NCBI GenBank assembly: GCA_964019335.1
Contig: OZ025662.1
Span: 496,001 to 560,000 of the forward strand
Origin: Diplonema japonicum
Lineage: Eukaryota > Euglenozoa > Diplonemea > Diplonemida > Diplonemidae
DNA: 64,000 nucleotides
Direction: 5' to 3'
The notes below the pieces were generated by a model, which saw only the letters and a program-made list of their open reading frames with translations, had not been told where the DNA came from and searched no databases. Below are positions 11,522 through 22,537 of the stretch, piece by piece; the stretch's first letter is position 1, and every line of letters starts with the position of its first letter. The translations under genes and the position numbers were made by a program.

Positions 11522-12469
11522 ATGAAACCCATCACACTCGCGGTGTGCCTGTTGTTCATTGCGATAATATCCTACCCGACGCAAGGTGAAGGGTTCCAGC
11601 TTTTCGGCAACGACAACGGGAACACGGACAGCCGCGACTGCAAGGCTTGTAAGAAACTAAGGTTCTGCAAAGGGTTCCTTGGCCACCGAGCGGCTGACTG
11701 TGAAGGGGACGACGAAGACGAAGATGCTGAAGACAAGTGGGAGAGCAGGACAGGAGCAACATGCAACGCAGAAGCTTATAAACATTTCGTGTGCGTTCGT
11801 AAGATGGACCCTTGCGATGCAGAAGGTCACGTTATACCAGTTTGTAGATCGGCCTGCATCGAAGGCAAACGAACGTGTGAAAAAAAGACAAACGCAGCAG
11901 CTGTCGAAAGCTGTGAAGGACTACCGACAGAAAAGTGCTGGGGCGACCAGTATACATTTTCAAAATGCGAGGAGACCTGCCAGAGCTTAGAATTCTGCGA
12001 CATGTACTCCGGGAAGAAATCTCTTAACTGCTCTCTGGACTGGAAAGCCAAGACGGCCATGGAGGATCTCCTCTCTTCTGGCTTCCGGCCAAGCAGAGCA
12101 CGATGCCCCGAAATATTTGTGAAGTCGTATATATGCCATGCTACGCTGCGTCCTTGCAACCAGCAAGATGTTGCTCCCAAGCCCTGCTTCTCTGATTGCT
12201 ACAGGTTCCAGCACCACTGTCTTGGTCTTTCTGAAGGCGCTGCACGAAAACTCTGCTCCGCCCATTCCACTTTCTACTGCGACTCCCTTTCCGAGGATAC
12301 TTCTTCCAGACGTGGGCAGCTCTCGCTTTACTCCGACACCTCCCAAACAAGCAGCATTCTTGTCACCGTCGTCCTCGTTTTCTGCTTTTTCCAGGTCTGT
12401 GTCTTGCACTACCTCCGGGGCTCGGCACCGTCCCTTAACTTTCTTCGTAGCAGGAGGATCTTGCCTTAG
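11522..12469 (+). CDS. cysteine-rich type I membrane protein with two Frizzled-like repeats
   Basis: A 315-aa protein with a signal peptide (residues 1-22, MKPITLAVCLLFIAIISYPT), a large cysteine-rich ectodomain, and one membrane segment at about 277-298 (ILVTVVLVFCFFQVCVLHYL). A short basic tail follows. Two similar blocks are seen: HFVCVRKMDPC...VCRSACIEGKRTC (about 88-119) and YICHATLRPC...CFSDCYRFQHHC (about 203-233). Each is preceded by further paired cysteines. The FxC...PC...PCxxxC...C layout resembles Frizzled cysteine-rich domains. An acidic stretch (EGDDEDEDAEDKW) sits between the first cysteines and block 1. It is probably a surface or endomembrane receptor-like protein; ligand unknown. 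The Frizzled relation is based on spacing alone. Confidence 0.65.
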   Translation: MKPITLAVCLLFIAIISYPTQGEGFQLFGNDNGNTDSRDCKACKKLRFCKGFLGHRAADCEGDDEDEDAEDKWESRTGATCNAEAYKHFVCVRKMDPCDAEGHVIPVCRSACIEGKRTCEKKTNAAAVESCEGLPTEKCWGDQYTFSKCEETCQSLEFCDMYSGKKSLNCSLDWKAKTAMEDLLSSGFRPSRARCPEIFVKSYICHATLRPCNQQDVAPKPCFSDCYRFQHHCLGLSEGAARKLCSAHSTFYCDSLSEDTSSRRGQLSLYSDTSQTSSILVTVVLVFCFFQVCVLHYLRGSAPSLNFLRSRRILP

Positions 12470-12614
12470 TTACGTCTTCTTTTTTTGCTTCCCTTGTGAG
12501 TACTGAGAATCTTTATCGAGTTTTTTTTTTTTTTTTTTTTTTTTTAAAGAAAAGCAAAAAAAGATTTACGCAGCAGCATTTTTCCGTAGAAGAAAAAAAA
12601 AAAAAATCATCATC

Positions 12615-13821
12615 ATGAGCGGTGCGGACGAAGTGAACAGGAAGGTTGTCCTGAGCTTCTTGGACTTCGTGAAGGAGTCGGGGTATGTTGATTTGGAGTT
12701 GACAATTCAATAAAACCACTCACAGGAAGCTCGAAGGTGACCAGCTGGAGGTGGTGCAGTCTGTGCTGCAAACAGCATTCGAGATCACACCGGATGAGAG
12801 CAGCAGCGTGAAACTCCTGGAAATCTGGCCGAAGGAGGTGGCTGAGAACCAGTTCGAAGGCGAGAAGTGGAACGAGTTCATCGAGGTGTTGACAACAAAG
12901 GGGTACTTCAAGGGCTGCGAGGAGGGCAGCGAGGAGTACGCCGCAAGGACGGAGAGGGCAAAGACGAAGTTCGCGGCAAGGAGCAACCCGTACGAAGGGC
13001 TCACACCCGAGCAGCTGAAGGGGAAGGGTAACGACATGATGACCAAGGGCCAGCACAAGACCGCTGTCGGGTACTACTCGAAGGCAATCGAGATGGAGCC
13101 TGACAACGCTGTATTCTACTGCAACAGAGCCGCTGCGTACACCCACCTGAACCAGTTCAAAGAAGCCGTGAGAGACTGTGAAAAGGCAACCCAGCTCCGC
13201 CCCGACTACAGCAAGGCTTACTCCAGGCTTGGTCTTGCTCACTTCTACCTCAACGACTTCGTTCCTGCCGTGGTCGCATTTAAGGAGGCGTGCGAGCTGG
13301 AACCCGAGAACGAGACATACAAGAAGGATCTTGCAGCAGCGGAGAGCAAGAAGGCCTCTGCTGTAGGCGGCCCCCCTGCAGGCTTCGACATGGGCGCCAT
13401 CTCCAGCATGATGTCCAACCCCCAGTTCCAGCAGATGGCACAAAATGTCATGCAAAACCCTGCGTTCACACAGCTTGTCCAGAACATGGCTGAGAACATG
13501 GGAGGTGGTGAAGGAGGCATGCCTGACATGTCCCAGATGGCTCAAATGTTCGGCCAGGGTGGTATGGGTGCTCTTCCGGGTATGGAAGGTGCGGAAGGCG
13601 GTGCTGACGGGGACATGATCCCCACCCCCTTCGGACCCCTCTCTAAGGAAAAGCTTTCCAAGCTCCACGAGGACCAGGACATCAAGAACAACCCCAAATT
13701 CGCGCAGTTGTCCGAAGACCTCAAAACCGAGGGCCCCATGGCAATCATGAAGCACATGAACGACCCCGAGGTGATGGAGGCCATCGGCAAGTTCTCCCAG
13801 CTGCTGGCGAAGGATGAATAG
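12615..13821 (+). CDS. SGT-type TPR co-chaperone, 2 exons
   Basis: Predicted join 12615-12682, 12726-13821, giving 387 aa. The 43-bp intron is GTATGT...ACAG. Exon 1 encodes [19 protein letters not shown], and the joined [16 protein letters not shown] gives the SGTA-type N-terminal dimerisation helix pair. Residues about 130-250 are three TPR repeats ([33 protein letters not shown]), with the basic residues expected for binding the EEVD tails of Hsp70/Hsp90. The C-terminal half has two STI1-like helical segments, one Met/Gln-rich ([19 protein letters not shown]) and one at the extreme C-terminus ([16 protein letters not shown]). The role is chaperone handover, probably in tail-anchored protein targeting. 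The domain order fits SGT rather than Hip or STI1. Confidence 0.88.
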
Positions 13822-14158
13822 GCAACAAAAAAAAAAAAGAAAAAAAGACCGCGCATCATTTATTCCCTGTTGATTCCCTTTTTCTATCCTCTTGGTTTTT
13901 TTTATTTTTTTATTTTTTTTATAGTCCCCGGCGCGATGTTCCTGTTTCTTGGTCTACCCAACCCTCCCCTTTCTTTTTTTTGATTTCTTGTTGGAATTTT
14001 TTTTTTAATGGCTTCGTGGGTAAAAGTAATACAAGTAAGTCTTTTTTTTTCCACACCACCTTCCCCCCACCTCCCTGAGACCTTTTTTTTTTTCCACCTT
14101 ACGTTTCTTTTTTTCTTCTATTCTCCTTCCTGCACAAAAGTAAAATCAAGAGACGGGG
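13822..14158 (+). other. intergenic spacer with a possible alternative 5' exon
   Basis: Mostly T/C tracts. An ATG at 14008 opens a 9-codon frame followed by GTAAGT at 14035. Joining this to 14153 would stay in frame with the coiled-coil gene downstream. However, every other intron seen here begins GTAT (nearly all GTATG), and the pyrimidine tract 14041-14130 with AAAAG at 14136-14140 serves equally well as a trans-splice acceptor. I therefore start the gene at 14159. Confidence 0.4.
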
Positions 14159-17100
14159 ATGCAATGCAGGCCGCTCCTCACCGAAAGTCCTGATGGGTCC
14201 GTGAAGGTAGGCGGTGGTGCGGAGGATTTACGAGAAACAACTGAAGAGATAGGAGTGGTGGTTGTCATCTCGGAGAGAGATGAAGGGAGAGAAATAGTGG
14301 TAGAGGGCTTAGTGGGCAGTGCCGGTGGGTGGGAAAGAGGTCCCCGTGTTGCCACGGCCATGTACAGGCTTGAAGAAATATGTAATAAGTACTCTGAGCC
14401 TGTTCTGCCTCTTGTTGTTGACACAAAAGGTTACTCACGCACCCATACTCCTTCTCATGCCGGACACCAGATCCTCAGTAGGCTGTACACTGCCTGCGAC
14501 ATGATGCTCCTGTACGGGGGATCCACTCCTAGTACCTGTTCTGATTTCCTATCTTGGGCGCTTTCTCTCTTTTCATCCCTTCCTGTTCCCCCACTGCATG
14601 CGAGGCGGCCTGCCTTGTCTCTTCTCACGGCCCACCCTTCCACTGTCAACTCCCTCTTCGCAAGCACTGCTAGGGACACTCTCTCAAAGCACTTCAGCCG
14701 CATCCACCCCGCCCTCCCCGACACCGAAGGCTTCAGGTCGATCATCCTGGAACGGTTACGTCCTTCTCGCACGGGCACCAAGCTTCGCAGAGTGCTGTCC
14801 GCGTCGGGTGCGGCCAACGTCAGCTCGGAGGCTGTGCAGATATACAGGTCGCATGTGCAGGCGGGTGGGGACTTGCAGGCAAACCATACTGCTGGGGAGC
14901 TCGAAGCACATGCACACATCACAGCCAACACCTCACCCTCAGACGTCAAGCTACAGCTCAAAGCGTTGCGGCAAGGCATAGCCGTCGAGCACCATTCGGC
15001 AGCGCGTGCTCTTCGCACGGCCTCGAAGAAGTCTTGTACATCGCTGATCACCTCTCTGTGCACAGATATCGAGATGCGACTGAAGAGCAACACCCACCAC
15101 ACATGGGAAGAATGGGAGGCCGATGTCCGGCACATCACCGACGCATACCAAGCCCAAGCCTCAGGCCCCGAGAAGGGAAACGTCCTCTCAGAAACCCTTC
15201 TACGATGGTTCCTCCCCAACTGCATGCTTGTCCACCACCGATTGAGCTCCAAGCAGCAGCAGCAAGCTGTTGTCTCCTTCAAAGGGTTCGAGAACACTGA
15301 AGCGACTTTGGCAAGGCTGGAGGAGACCTTGGACAGGGATCGGGACAGGGACAGGACGCTCGCAATGGAGGAAGGAGAGTCTCAAGAAGTGCTGGAGTTG
15401 AAGGGGAAGCTGTCCGAGGCAGCAAGGGAGGTAGATGTGGTGACACAGCTCTTGAGACAAGCAACGGAGGACGCGGAGCAGTGGCAGATGCACGGCATGC
15501 AGCTAAGAGAGAGGTTCACACAAGTAGAAGGCATTCTAGCATCTGAACGGAAAAGCGCGCGGGAGATGCTCTCAGCAGAGGTGCAGGAGAAGGAGAAACT
15601 ACAGCGGCAGATACATGACCTCCGTGCGGCGCAGAGCAAAAACAGTGAAGTAGCTGTTGTAGCTTCCCAGCTGCGCGCAGCCGAGAAAGAGACGCAGAAG
15701 GTGCGGTCAGAGCTGGCTGGGACAGTCACGAGCATGAGGACGGAAGTAGTAGAACGGACCACAAAGACACGTGAGTTGGAGGCAAAGCTACACGAGCTTC
15801 AATCCGAGAACACCTCCTTAAAGTCGCGCATCAAGGTAGTGACCAGTGAACACGACGGCATCAGACAGCAAGCGGATGCCACCATCAAGCGGCTCTGCTC
15901 CGAACTGAACGAAGTAAGGCAGACTGGCATGGTCGACACACACGCTGAGATGACCTCTGTACTATCTAAAGAAATAGGCCACATAAGGGAAGAGCTGCAC
16001 TCCAAGCGGCACCAAGAATACGCCCTAGTGGACCTCAAGGAGGAGCTCAGTACTAGGGACAAGGAAAGGATCGAAAGTATTGTCAAATGCAACCAACTGG
16101 AGTGTGAGGTGTTGCAGCTACGAAGCGAGGTGGCCGCGCTTACAACCAGCTTGGAAGACACGCAGAGCAAGGTTGCAGTGGAAGTACTTGCAAAGGAGGC
16201 TTATGAGGAAGAACTGAGAATGTGTAAGAAGCGACATGCCGATGCTGCCGAGGACTTGGAATTCACAAAAACACAGATAACGACCGACACACATGAGAAA
16301 CTGGAGCATAAGCTCAGACTGGAGTCAGCGCTGTCCTCGCAATCGCAGAAAACTGCGCAGCTCGAGGCTGAAAACGAGGGGCTGCGCGCATCAAACGAGC
16401 ATTTTGAGGAACAGCTGTCCATCGTGAAGGCAGACATGCAGGAGCTGGAGACCTTGTTCAGCACATCGCGAACAGAAAACACCGGGTTAAAGGAGCGCAA
16501 CAGAATGCTTGATGTCCAGCAGCAGGCTGTTGAAAAGGCGAACGCACGTCTCGAGGTCGCCGTCAAGGAGCACCAAGACGCGTCCCGAGCCCTTCAAGCA
16601 CAACTGGTGCAAGCAAGGGACGAGGTGCACGAGATACGCAACATGAACAGCGATGCCACCAACAACACCCGCATGGAGTTGTTGGACATGCAGCAGAAGG
16701 TATCAGCATCTGAAGGAGCCGTGGGAAGGATACAGCTGGAGAAGGAAATTTCGGAAAAAATGGTGAAGACAATGGAAAAAGAACGGGAAAAAGCGCAAGC
16801 CGAGTGCGTGAAACTTACAGCACAACTAGAGGAGGCCAGGCAGAAAAGGAAAATGGACGTCAGAGAGCTGAGGGAGGAAGTCACTGTACTGAGCAGCGAG
16901 AAAAACAGCTTAACTGTGAAAACGCAAGGAGAGAATGCGATCCTGCAACAGGAACTAGAGATGGCAAGGGAAAACCTGCGAGCTTGCAATGAGAAGTTAG
17001 AAAAAGCTACAGAGAAGTGTGCTGCACTGGAGGCCGAAGTGTCGTCACTGGGTCTCATGTGCGAGACACAGAGCAAAAGGGCAGAGAGCAGTTCACAACA

Positions 17101-18283
17101 GCTAGAGGCAGCACTGAGCAACATCGAGACACTGCGCAAGGACGCCGCTGTAAAAGGCGAGTCACACACTGCCGATCTGAAGCTATTCCAAGAACACTCA
17201 GAAGCGGAGCAGCACAGGCTGACAGACATCATCAAGGCACTGCAGGACGACAGCCACAAACTTCGAGAAAGCAACTCACGCTTAGAAATAGAGGCCGCTG
17301 CTCTGAAGAGGAAAGAAGCACACTGCGCGAATCTAGAGAAAGAGCTTCGGGAGGTGTTCAAGGAGACTGCTGAAAAGACCTCGCAGCTGGCAGAGGCGTC
17401 CACGAAGATAGGGGTGCTGAATGTGCAACTGGGCGCCATGCAGGACAGTGACAGGGCGAAGGGTGTCGGGAGCGAGAACTTGATGAAGCTGCACGACAAG
17501 AAGACCGAGCTGTACGAGGAACAGGTGCGGGCTGCAAACGAGAACTGCGGCGTACTAAAGGGCGAGGTGAAGAAGCTAGAGGCAGATAAGAGACAGCTGC
17601 AGGTGGCCTTGGACGAGGCAAAGGCGGAAACTGACGCAGCGAAGCTGAGCGGACAAAAGGAAACATCGGAGCAAACCGCAGGCCTGCAAAACGAGGTGCA
17701 GAAGCTAAAGTTAAAAGCGACACGAGACGCAGGACTGATGGAGAACTTCAGGGCAGAAACTGATGCACTTCGGCAGAGTGTCGAGAAATGGAAGGCGAAA
17801 GAAGGAGGGTGGGGACGTGTGGAGGCCGGGTTGAAGAGAGAAGTGGGAATGCTTCGAGAGGAGAACAACAAGTTGGAAGCCATCGGAAAAGAAATGGGAA
17901 AGAAGCTTGAAGAGTACAAGGCGGAAGGTGAAAAAAAGAAAAAGATGCTAACAAACGTAGAGCAAGCTTTGGAGAAGGAGAAGAAAAAGATGAGGAGCGC
18001 AAGGTTAGAGCTCACGGTCTCCGGGCTGCATCTGCAGAAAGAGATAACTGAAAGGGAGGCGAGGGCCCGCTCCAACTCTGCTTCGTCACGCTTAAGCGAT
18101 CGCCGTGCCCGCCTTCAGACCAACAAGGAAGTTCTTGACGAAATTCGCTCCGATCCAGGGACCTTCTCACCACCTTCGCGGTCTATCTCTCCGTCCTCTC
18201 GGCACCTCACTCCCACCCTAATACCGCATCCTAGACCTTCCCCTAGATTACCCCCCAGGAAGATGACACTCCCTTCATCTTAG
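14159..18283 (+). CDS. large coiled-coil protein, 1,374 aa
   Basis: A single uninterrupted frame. Residues 1 to about 400 are globular, with no confident family. Stretches such as VLPLVVDTKGYS followed by QILSRLYTACDMMLLYGG vaguely recall the DTEG region of dynamin-like guanylate-binding proteins, but no P-loop is visible, so I do not claim this. From about residue 400 to 1310 the sequence is almost continuous coiled coil (E/K/Q/L-rich, no prolines), interrupted by a DRDRDRDR run. The last about 60 residues are Ser/Pro/Arg-rich, ending SPRLPPRKMTLPSS, likely disordered and phosphorylatable. The overall form suits a Golgi tether or a flagellar/basal-body filament protein. The strong codon bias leaves a 493-codon antisense frame that is an artefact. 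Confidence 0.8.
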   Translation: MQCRPLLTESPDGSVKVGGGAEDLRETTEEIGVVVVISERDEGREIVVEGLVGSAGGWERGPRVATAMYRLEEICNKYSEPVLPLVVDTKGYSRTHTPSHAGHQILSRLYTACDMMLLYGGSTPSTCSDFLSWALSLFSSLPVPPLHARRPALSLLTAHPSTVNSLFASTARDTLSKHFSRIHPALPDTEGFRSIILERLRPSRTGTKLRRVLSASGAANVSSEAVQIYRSHVQAGGDLQANHTAGELEAHAHITANTSPSDVKLQLKALRQGIAVEHHSAARALRTASKKSCTSLITSLCTDIEMRLKSNTHHTWEEWEADVRHITDAYQAQASGPEKGNVLSETLLRWFLPNCMLVHHRLSSKQQQQAVVSFKGFENTEATLARLEETLDRDRDRDRTLAMEEGESQEVLELKGKLSEAAREVDVVTQLLRQATEDAEQWQMHGMQLRERFTQVEGILASERKSAREMLSAEVQEKEKLQRQIHDLRAAQSKNSEVAVVASQLRAAEKETQKVRSELAGTVTSMRTEVVERTTKTRELEAKLHELQSENTSLKSRIKVVTSEHDGIRQQADATIKRLCSELNEVRQTGMVDTHAEMTSVLSKEIGHIREELHSKRHQEYALVDLKEELSTRDKERIESIVKCNQLECEVLQLRSEVAALTTSLEDTQSKVAVEVLAKEAYEEELRMCKKRHADAAEDLEFTKTQITTDTHEKLEHKLRLESALSSQSQKTAQLEAENEGLRASNEHFEEQLSIVKADMQELETLFSTSRTENTGLKERNRMLDVQQQAVEKANARLEVAVKEHQDASRALQAQLVQARDEVHEIRNMNSDATNNTRMELLDMQQKVSASEGAVGRIQLEKEISEKMVKTMEKEREKAQAECVKLTAQLEEARQKRKMDVRELREEVTVLSSEKNSLTVKTQGENAILQQELEMARENLRACNEKLEKATEKCAALEAEVSSLGLMCETQSKRAESSSQQLEAALSNIETLRKDAAVKGESHTADLKLFQEHSEAEQHRLTDIIKALQDDSHKLRESNSRLEIEAAALKRKEAHCANLEKELREVFKETAEKTSQLAEASTKIGVLNVQLGAMQDSDRAKGVGSENLMKLHDKKTELYEEQVRAANENCGVLKGEVKKLEADKRQLQVALDEAKAETDAAKLSGQKETSEQTAGLQNEVQKLKLKATRDAGLMENFRAETDALRQSVEKWKAKEGGWGRVEAGLKREVGMLREENNKLEAIGKEMGKKLEEYKAEGEKKKKMLTNVEQALEKEKKKMRSARLELTVSGLHLQKEITEREARARSNSASSRLSDRRARLQTNKEVLDEIRSDPGTFSPPSRSISPSSRHLTPTLIPHPRPSPRLPPRKMTLPSS

Positions 18284-18455
18284 TGCGTCTGTTGTATATT
18301 ACTCTTTAGATCGTACGGGGCACTAAGAGGGCATCAGTTTATTCAGTCATTTACCTTATGCACCCGGGGGGTAATTGATTTTTGACCTCCAAAAAAAAGT
18401 TATTTTCACAGTACGGGTAATTAAGAGATCCCCCTCCCTCATCCCCTTCGTTTCT

Positions 18456-18511
<56 letters not shown>

Positions 18512-18598
18512 GCCTTGTTCAACGAACCAAAAAAAAAAAAGAAAAAAGAAAAAAGAAAAGAAAAAGGAACACAGAAAAGAAAAGGAACCCTCAGAACA
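18284..18598 (+). other. intergenic spacer
   Basis: 3' flank with a CACCCGGGGGGTAATTG stretch, a T-run of over 60 bases with few interruptions (18457-18511), then an A-rich leader into the next ATG. The T-run is a candidate acceptor tract. Nothing else was recognised. Confidence 0.6.
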
Positions 18599-20493
18599 AT
18601 GGGACAGAACAGTGAAATGATGACCTCCTTCTGCGATGACCTGATGATACGGCCGAAACAAGGTATGAACGAAAAATATCCCTCCTCCCCTCCCACCTTC
18701 TCCCTACAGATGAGATGCCGTTCGACGACGTAGAGATCCCAGCTGACGCAACTTCGCAGAACGTGATCTGCGTCTTCAACCTTCCTCAGGAGACGAAGGA
18801 TGACCAATTGCAGAGCTTCTTCGGTGCATTTGGTAAGATCGACAAGATCTACACAATCAGGGACAAATACAAGGGAGAAGGCGTCCCTCCCACAGAATGC
18901 AAGTGCAAAGGGTACGCGTTCATCTACTACGCCGAGATGGAATCCGCCCACCGTGCCAGGGACGAGGCCAACAATGCCGAGTTCAAGGGAAGGACCATTA
19001 GGGTAGACATCTCCCTCACTGCTAAAAAGGAGAGAGTTGAGGCACCTCTTAGCGACGTGCTTGGTGTCTTCGGTCTTCCTGGTGACGTTGCCCCCGAAGA
19101 GGTCAAGGCTGCCTTCCTGGAGCGAGGCACGGACGCTTCCCGCGTCAATCTCGTAAGAGAAAAGCCGTCCGGTAGATGCAAAGGCTTCGGGTTCGTGTAC
19201 TTCCCGTCAGTCCCCTCAGCAAAGGCTGCCAAGGAGGCCTGCCACGACCTTGTCATCAAGGGGCACATGGTGCGTGTCGACTACTCCCTCACAAGGGAAC
19301 CCCGCGAGGCCGAACAGAAAGCAAAGTCCCCCCCCGCCACCTCCTTCCCCCGTGGTGCACGCCCCTGCAACGTCCTCGGCTGCTTCGGCCTCCCCGCCAC
19401 AACCATCGAGCAAGATGTCAAGGCCCTCTTCAACAACTACGGGCAGGTCTTCAAGGTGGATATTGTGATGGACAAGGCGACGGGGCGGTGCAAGGGGTAC
19501 GGGTTTGTGTACTTCACGAAGACGGAGGACGCAACGAAGGCCTTCGAGGCCTTCACTTCGGGGGAGCTGACGCCGTCTGTGAAGGGGCAGAACATCAGGA
19601 TTGACTACTCCCTCACCACCGCACCGCCGCAGACAAGGTCCAACGCCGACGGTGGCCTCGGCGATGAGGAAAAGCCAAGCCGCGGCAGTGGCGGTGGTGG
19701 TGGTGGTGGCAACACCGGCGGCATGGGTGGTGGTGGTGGCGGCGGCAAGCGAGGTGGGATGCGCAGGGAGTCGGGGGGTAAGTCCGACAGTGGGGACTCT
19801 CCTCAGTACGGCGGGCAGCAAGTGCTGCAGTTCCCAAGCGGGGCCGGCGGTGGCGCAGGGGGTGGCGTCCCACACCAGTTCAGTGGGATGCAGCAGATGG
19901 CGCAGCAACACAGCGCATCGCACCAGCCCGGCGTTCTGAAGCTTGAAGGGGTGCCAGAAGACCTCCTTGCATGCTTCCCCCTCCCCCCGCAGCAGGAGCT
20001 GGACAAGGCTGTGGGCTACGCCCGCGGGTACGACGACTGCAGGGTATCCATGCTGAGCACGATGGACGGCCTCATCAAGGCAGGCAGGCTGATGTGGAAC
20101 CCGATGCAGATGGGAGCGGGCATCAACGGCATGACAAGCATGCAACCCGGTCTGGGGGCCATGAATATCCAGGGGCTCAACGGCATGGGTAGGCAAGGCA
20201 TGATGTTGGGGCAGCAGCCCGACATCAACCAGCAGGTGCAGCATATGCACCAACAAGATTTGGTATGTGCAGGGGGGTAATTATTAAAACAAGAAAAAAA
20301 TAAAAATTAAAAATAAAAAGGCTGGGGCTGCACGACTTGCGCCTGCCGGAGGCCAAAATTCACAGTCTGGCAATGCAGGCTTCATTGCGCCGCAGGTATA
20401 GAATAAGGGGGAAAAGAAAAAGAGGGGGGGAAAAACCCTTAGACTCTGCAGCACTTTTACTTGCCATCGCAGTCACTACTGCCATCGTTGTAG
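18599..20493 (+). CDS. RNA-binding protein with three Tra2-like RRMs, 4 exons
   Basis: Predicted join 18599-18662, 18710-20262, 20321-20395, 20452-20493, giving 577 aa. Introns are 47, 58 and 56 bp: GTATGA...ACAG, GTATGT...AAAG and GTATAG...GCAG. Without the last two, the frame stops at 20280. The proposed third exon reads AGAARLAPAGGQNSQSGNAG, matching the low-complexity style just before it; the acceptor for exon 4 could instead be at 20442, adding three residues. Three RRMs lie at about residues 30-115, 122-197 and 225-310. RNP1-like motifs are CKGYAFIYY, CKGFGFVYF and CKGYGFVYF, and each ends in a (V/I)DYSLT-like strand, as in Tra2. A Gly-rich hinge and a Met/Gln-rich tail follow. It is likely a nuclear splicing or mRNA-binding factor. 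Confidence 0.82.
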
Positions 20494-21307
20494 GTGCAGA
20501 ATATGAAGTGAAAAAAAAAAATGAGGAAAAAAAAGGAGGAAAAACGATTTTCGCTCTGTCCCCTTCTCCCCCCCTTTTTTTTCTTTTCTCTTTTGTCTCT
20601 TCCCGATTTCTATCTTACTACAGAAAAAAAAAACTTTTTTTTATACCTCTCCTGCCCATTCCCTTTGAATATTTATGCAAAAGAATTTGAAAAAAAGGAA
20701 AAAAAAAAAAAAAAAAATTGAAAAGAAAAAAAAAAAGAAAAATTAAAAAAAGGAAAAAAAAAAAAAAACCAGAAAATAAATATATTTTTTATTTCTTTTT
20801 TTTTTTTTTTTTAGAACGAACAGAGGAACAGGGAAAAGAAAAAGGGAAATGGAAAGGCCAGAAGAAGGAAAATGGAATTGAAAAAAAAGGGGAATATGAA
20901 ATTTCTCCCTTCCCCCCCCTCCTGCAATTGAACTTTAATTTCTGAACAGAAACAAGAAAACAAGACGAAAAGGAAAAACTATGAAAAGGTTTGGGCACAA
21001 TAGAATACAATGAGAATTGCCCCTCCCCCCTACCTCTAGGACAGCAGTGGGATGAAGAGAAACAAAGAAGAAAACCGTACATATAGTACAATCGAGAGGG
21101 AAATCTGATAAAATTAATAAGGTTGGCCCTACTGCAGTCTTTAGTGGCCCGTGTCACGTTGCATACAGACATTCCCACCTCCCCCCCATCCGCCTTTTTT
21201 TTTTTTTTGTTTCAAAAAAGAAAAAAAAAAGAAAAAAAAAAAAGAGAAAAGAAAGAAACTTTTGATTTTCTCTTCTTTTTTTTTTTTGAGTCTTTTTCGC
21301 ACCTATG

Positions 21308-21338
<31 letters not shown>

Positions 21339-22071
21339 CTGTGTGTTCTTCCCCCCCCCCTCTCTCTTTACCCTCTCCCAAACACACGCACACACACCCT
21401 TATTTAATTTTTTTTGAGAAAGGTGGTGGAAAAAAAAAAAGAAATATAGTCACCTCTCGGGAAAAAAAAAAAGAAAGAGGAAACCAAATAAAAAAAGAGG
21501 GGGAAATAAACAGGGAAACAAAAAAAAGAAGGGGGGAAAAAAAAAGAGGGGGGGGGAAAAAATAGCACATGTCACAATAACCCCCCCCGCCCACCCCGCC
21601 CCCTTACCTTACGACTTTTTTTTTTTTTAAATTTCCTTTTTTTTTTCTGGAACAGTTAGGGTGCCATCGTTGCAAAAAAGTTTTTTTTCCCCTCTGGAAC
21701 TAAAAAGGGGGTGTCGTGCACACCCCCCCCCCCCCCCCCCCCGTGGCAAAGAGTCTTCAAGGCTCGTTAGATAGGTTGCCGTGACTTCATCATCTGCAAC
21801 TCCTCTACCTTTGTCTTTCTCTCTTTCATATTTGGCGGCACAATTGCTTGGTGTATAGTTAAGGAACAGAAAGCAAAAGTTTAAAAAAGAAAAGGGAAAA
21901 AAAAGCCCCCCCGGTCAGTGTTCCGCATTTCCCTTCGTTTGTGATTTTCTCTATTCTCTCTGTTCCCCTTCCCTCCTCCCTGTCACCCCCCTTTGAGAGA
22001 ACATACAAAACACAGAGAAGTGTAGCTGTATCCGAACTGCTGCCGGTACATAAGAATAAAAGAGGAACTTT

Positions 22072-22103
<32 letters not shown>

Positions 22104-22537
22104 CACATCTAAAGGAAACAGGAATAAAAGAGAAAAATAAAGATCATTCACAAAGGGAAAAAAAAAAAAAAAAATAAAGAGTTGAAGAAAAGAAACCCCG
22201 AAAAGCTTAGCCGCGGGAAAAAAAAAAAAAAAAAAAAAAAAAAAACAAGTTTTTTTTTTCTTTTTTTTCCCCAACTCTTTTTTCCCTTTTTTTTATCCAA
22301 AAAAAGAAAAAAAAGAAGAAAAAAAAAAAGAAGAAAAAAGAACAAACAAAACAAAAAAAAAAAGTGAGCTTTTTCTTTTCTGTTCCATTTTTTTTTTTTC
22401 TATTTTTTTTTCTCCTCGTGTGTCCCCCCCCCCCCCCCCCCCCCCTTTCCGTCCCTCTCCTCACCCTGAGTGAAAAAAATTTTTTTTTTAAAAAAAAATA
22501 TTTACTCCGCGGAAGATTTAAAAAAAAGGGGGAGGGT
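20494..22537 (+). other. 2-kb gene-free region, homopolymer-rich
   Basis: Dominated by A, T, C and G runs (for example C-runs at about 21723-21742 and 22427-22445, A/T runs at 22073-22103 and 22219-22245). Two short stretches of normal complexity, about 20940-21180 and 21640-22060, have no open frame with coding composition and no RNA gene that I recognise. Reading frames across it are K- and F-runs. The last 150 bp are pyrimidine- then A-rich and probably hold the acceptor for the kinase gene. Confidence 0.6.

Noticed and set aside
12613-13755. 380-codon minus-strand frame opposite the SGT gene
   Set aside because: Antisense shadow; plus strand has TPR repeats and a supported intron.
14008-14034. 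First exon of the large coiled-coil gene
   Set aside because: Donor would be GTAAGT, unlike the GTATG donors elsewhere, and the acceptor needed (14152) is poor; trans-splicing before 14159 explains the start more simply.
16594-18075. 493-codon minus-strand frame opposite the coiled-coil gene
   Set aside because: Ser/Phe-rich mirror of Glu/Lys codons, typical antisense shadow.
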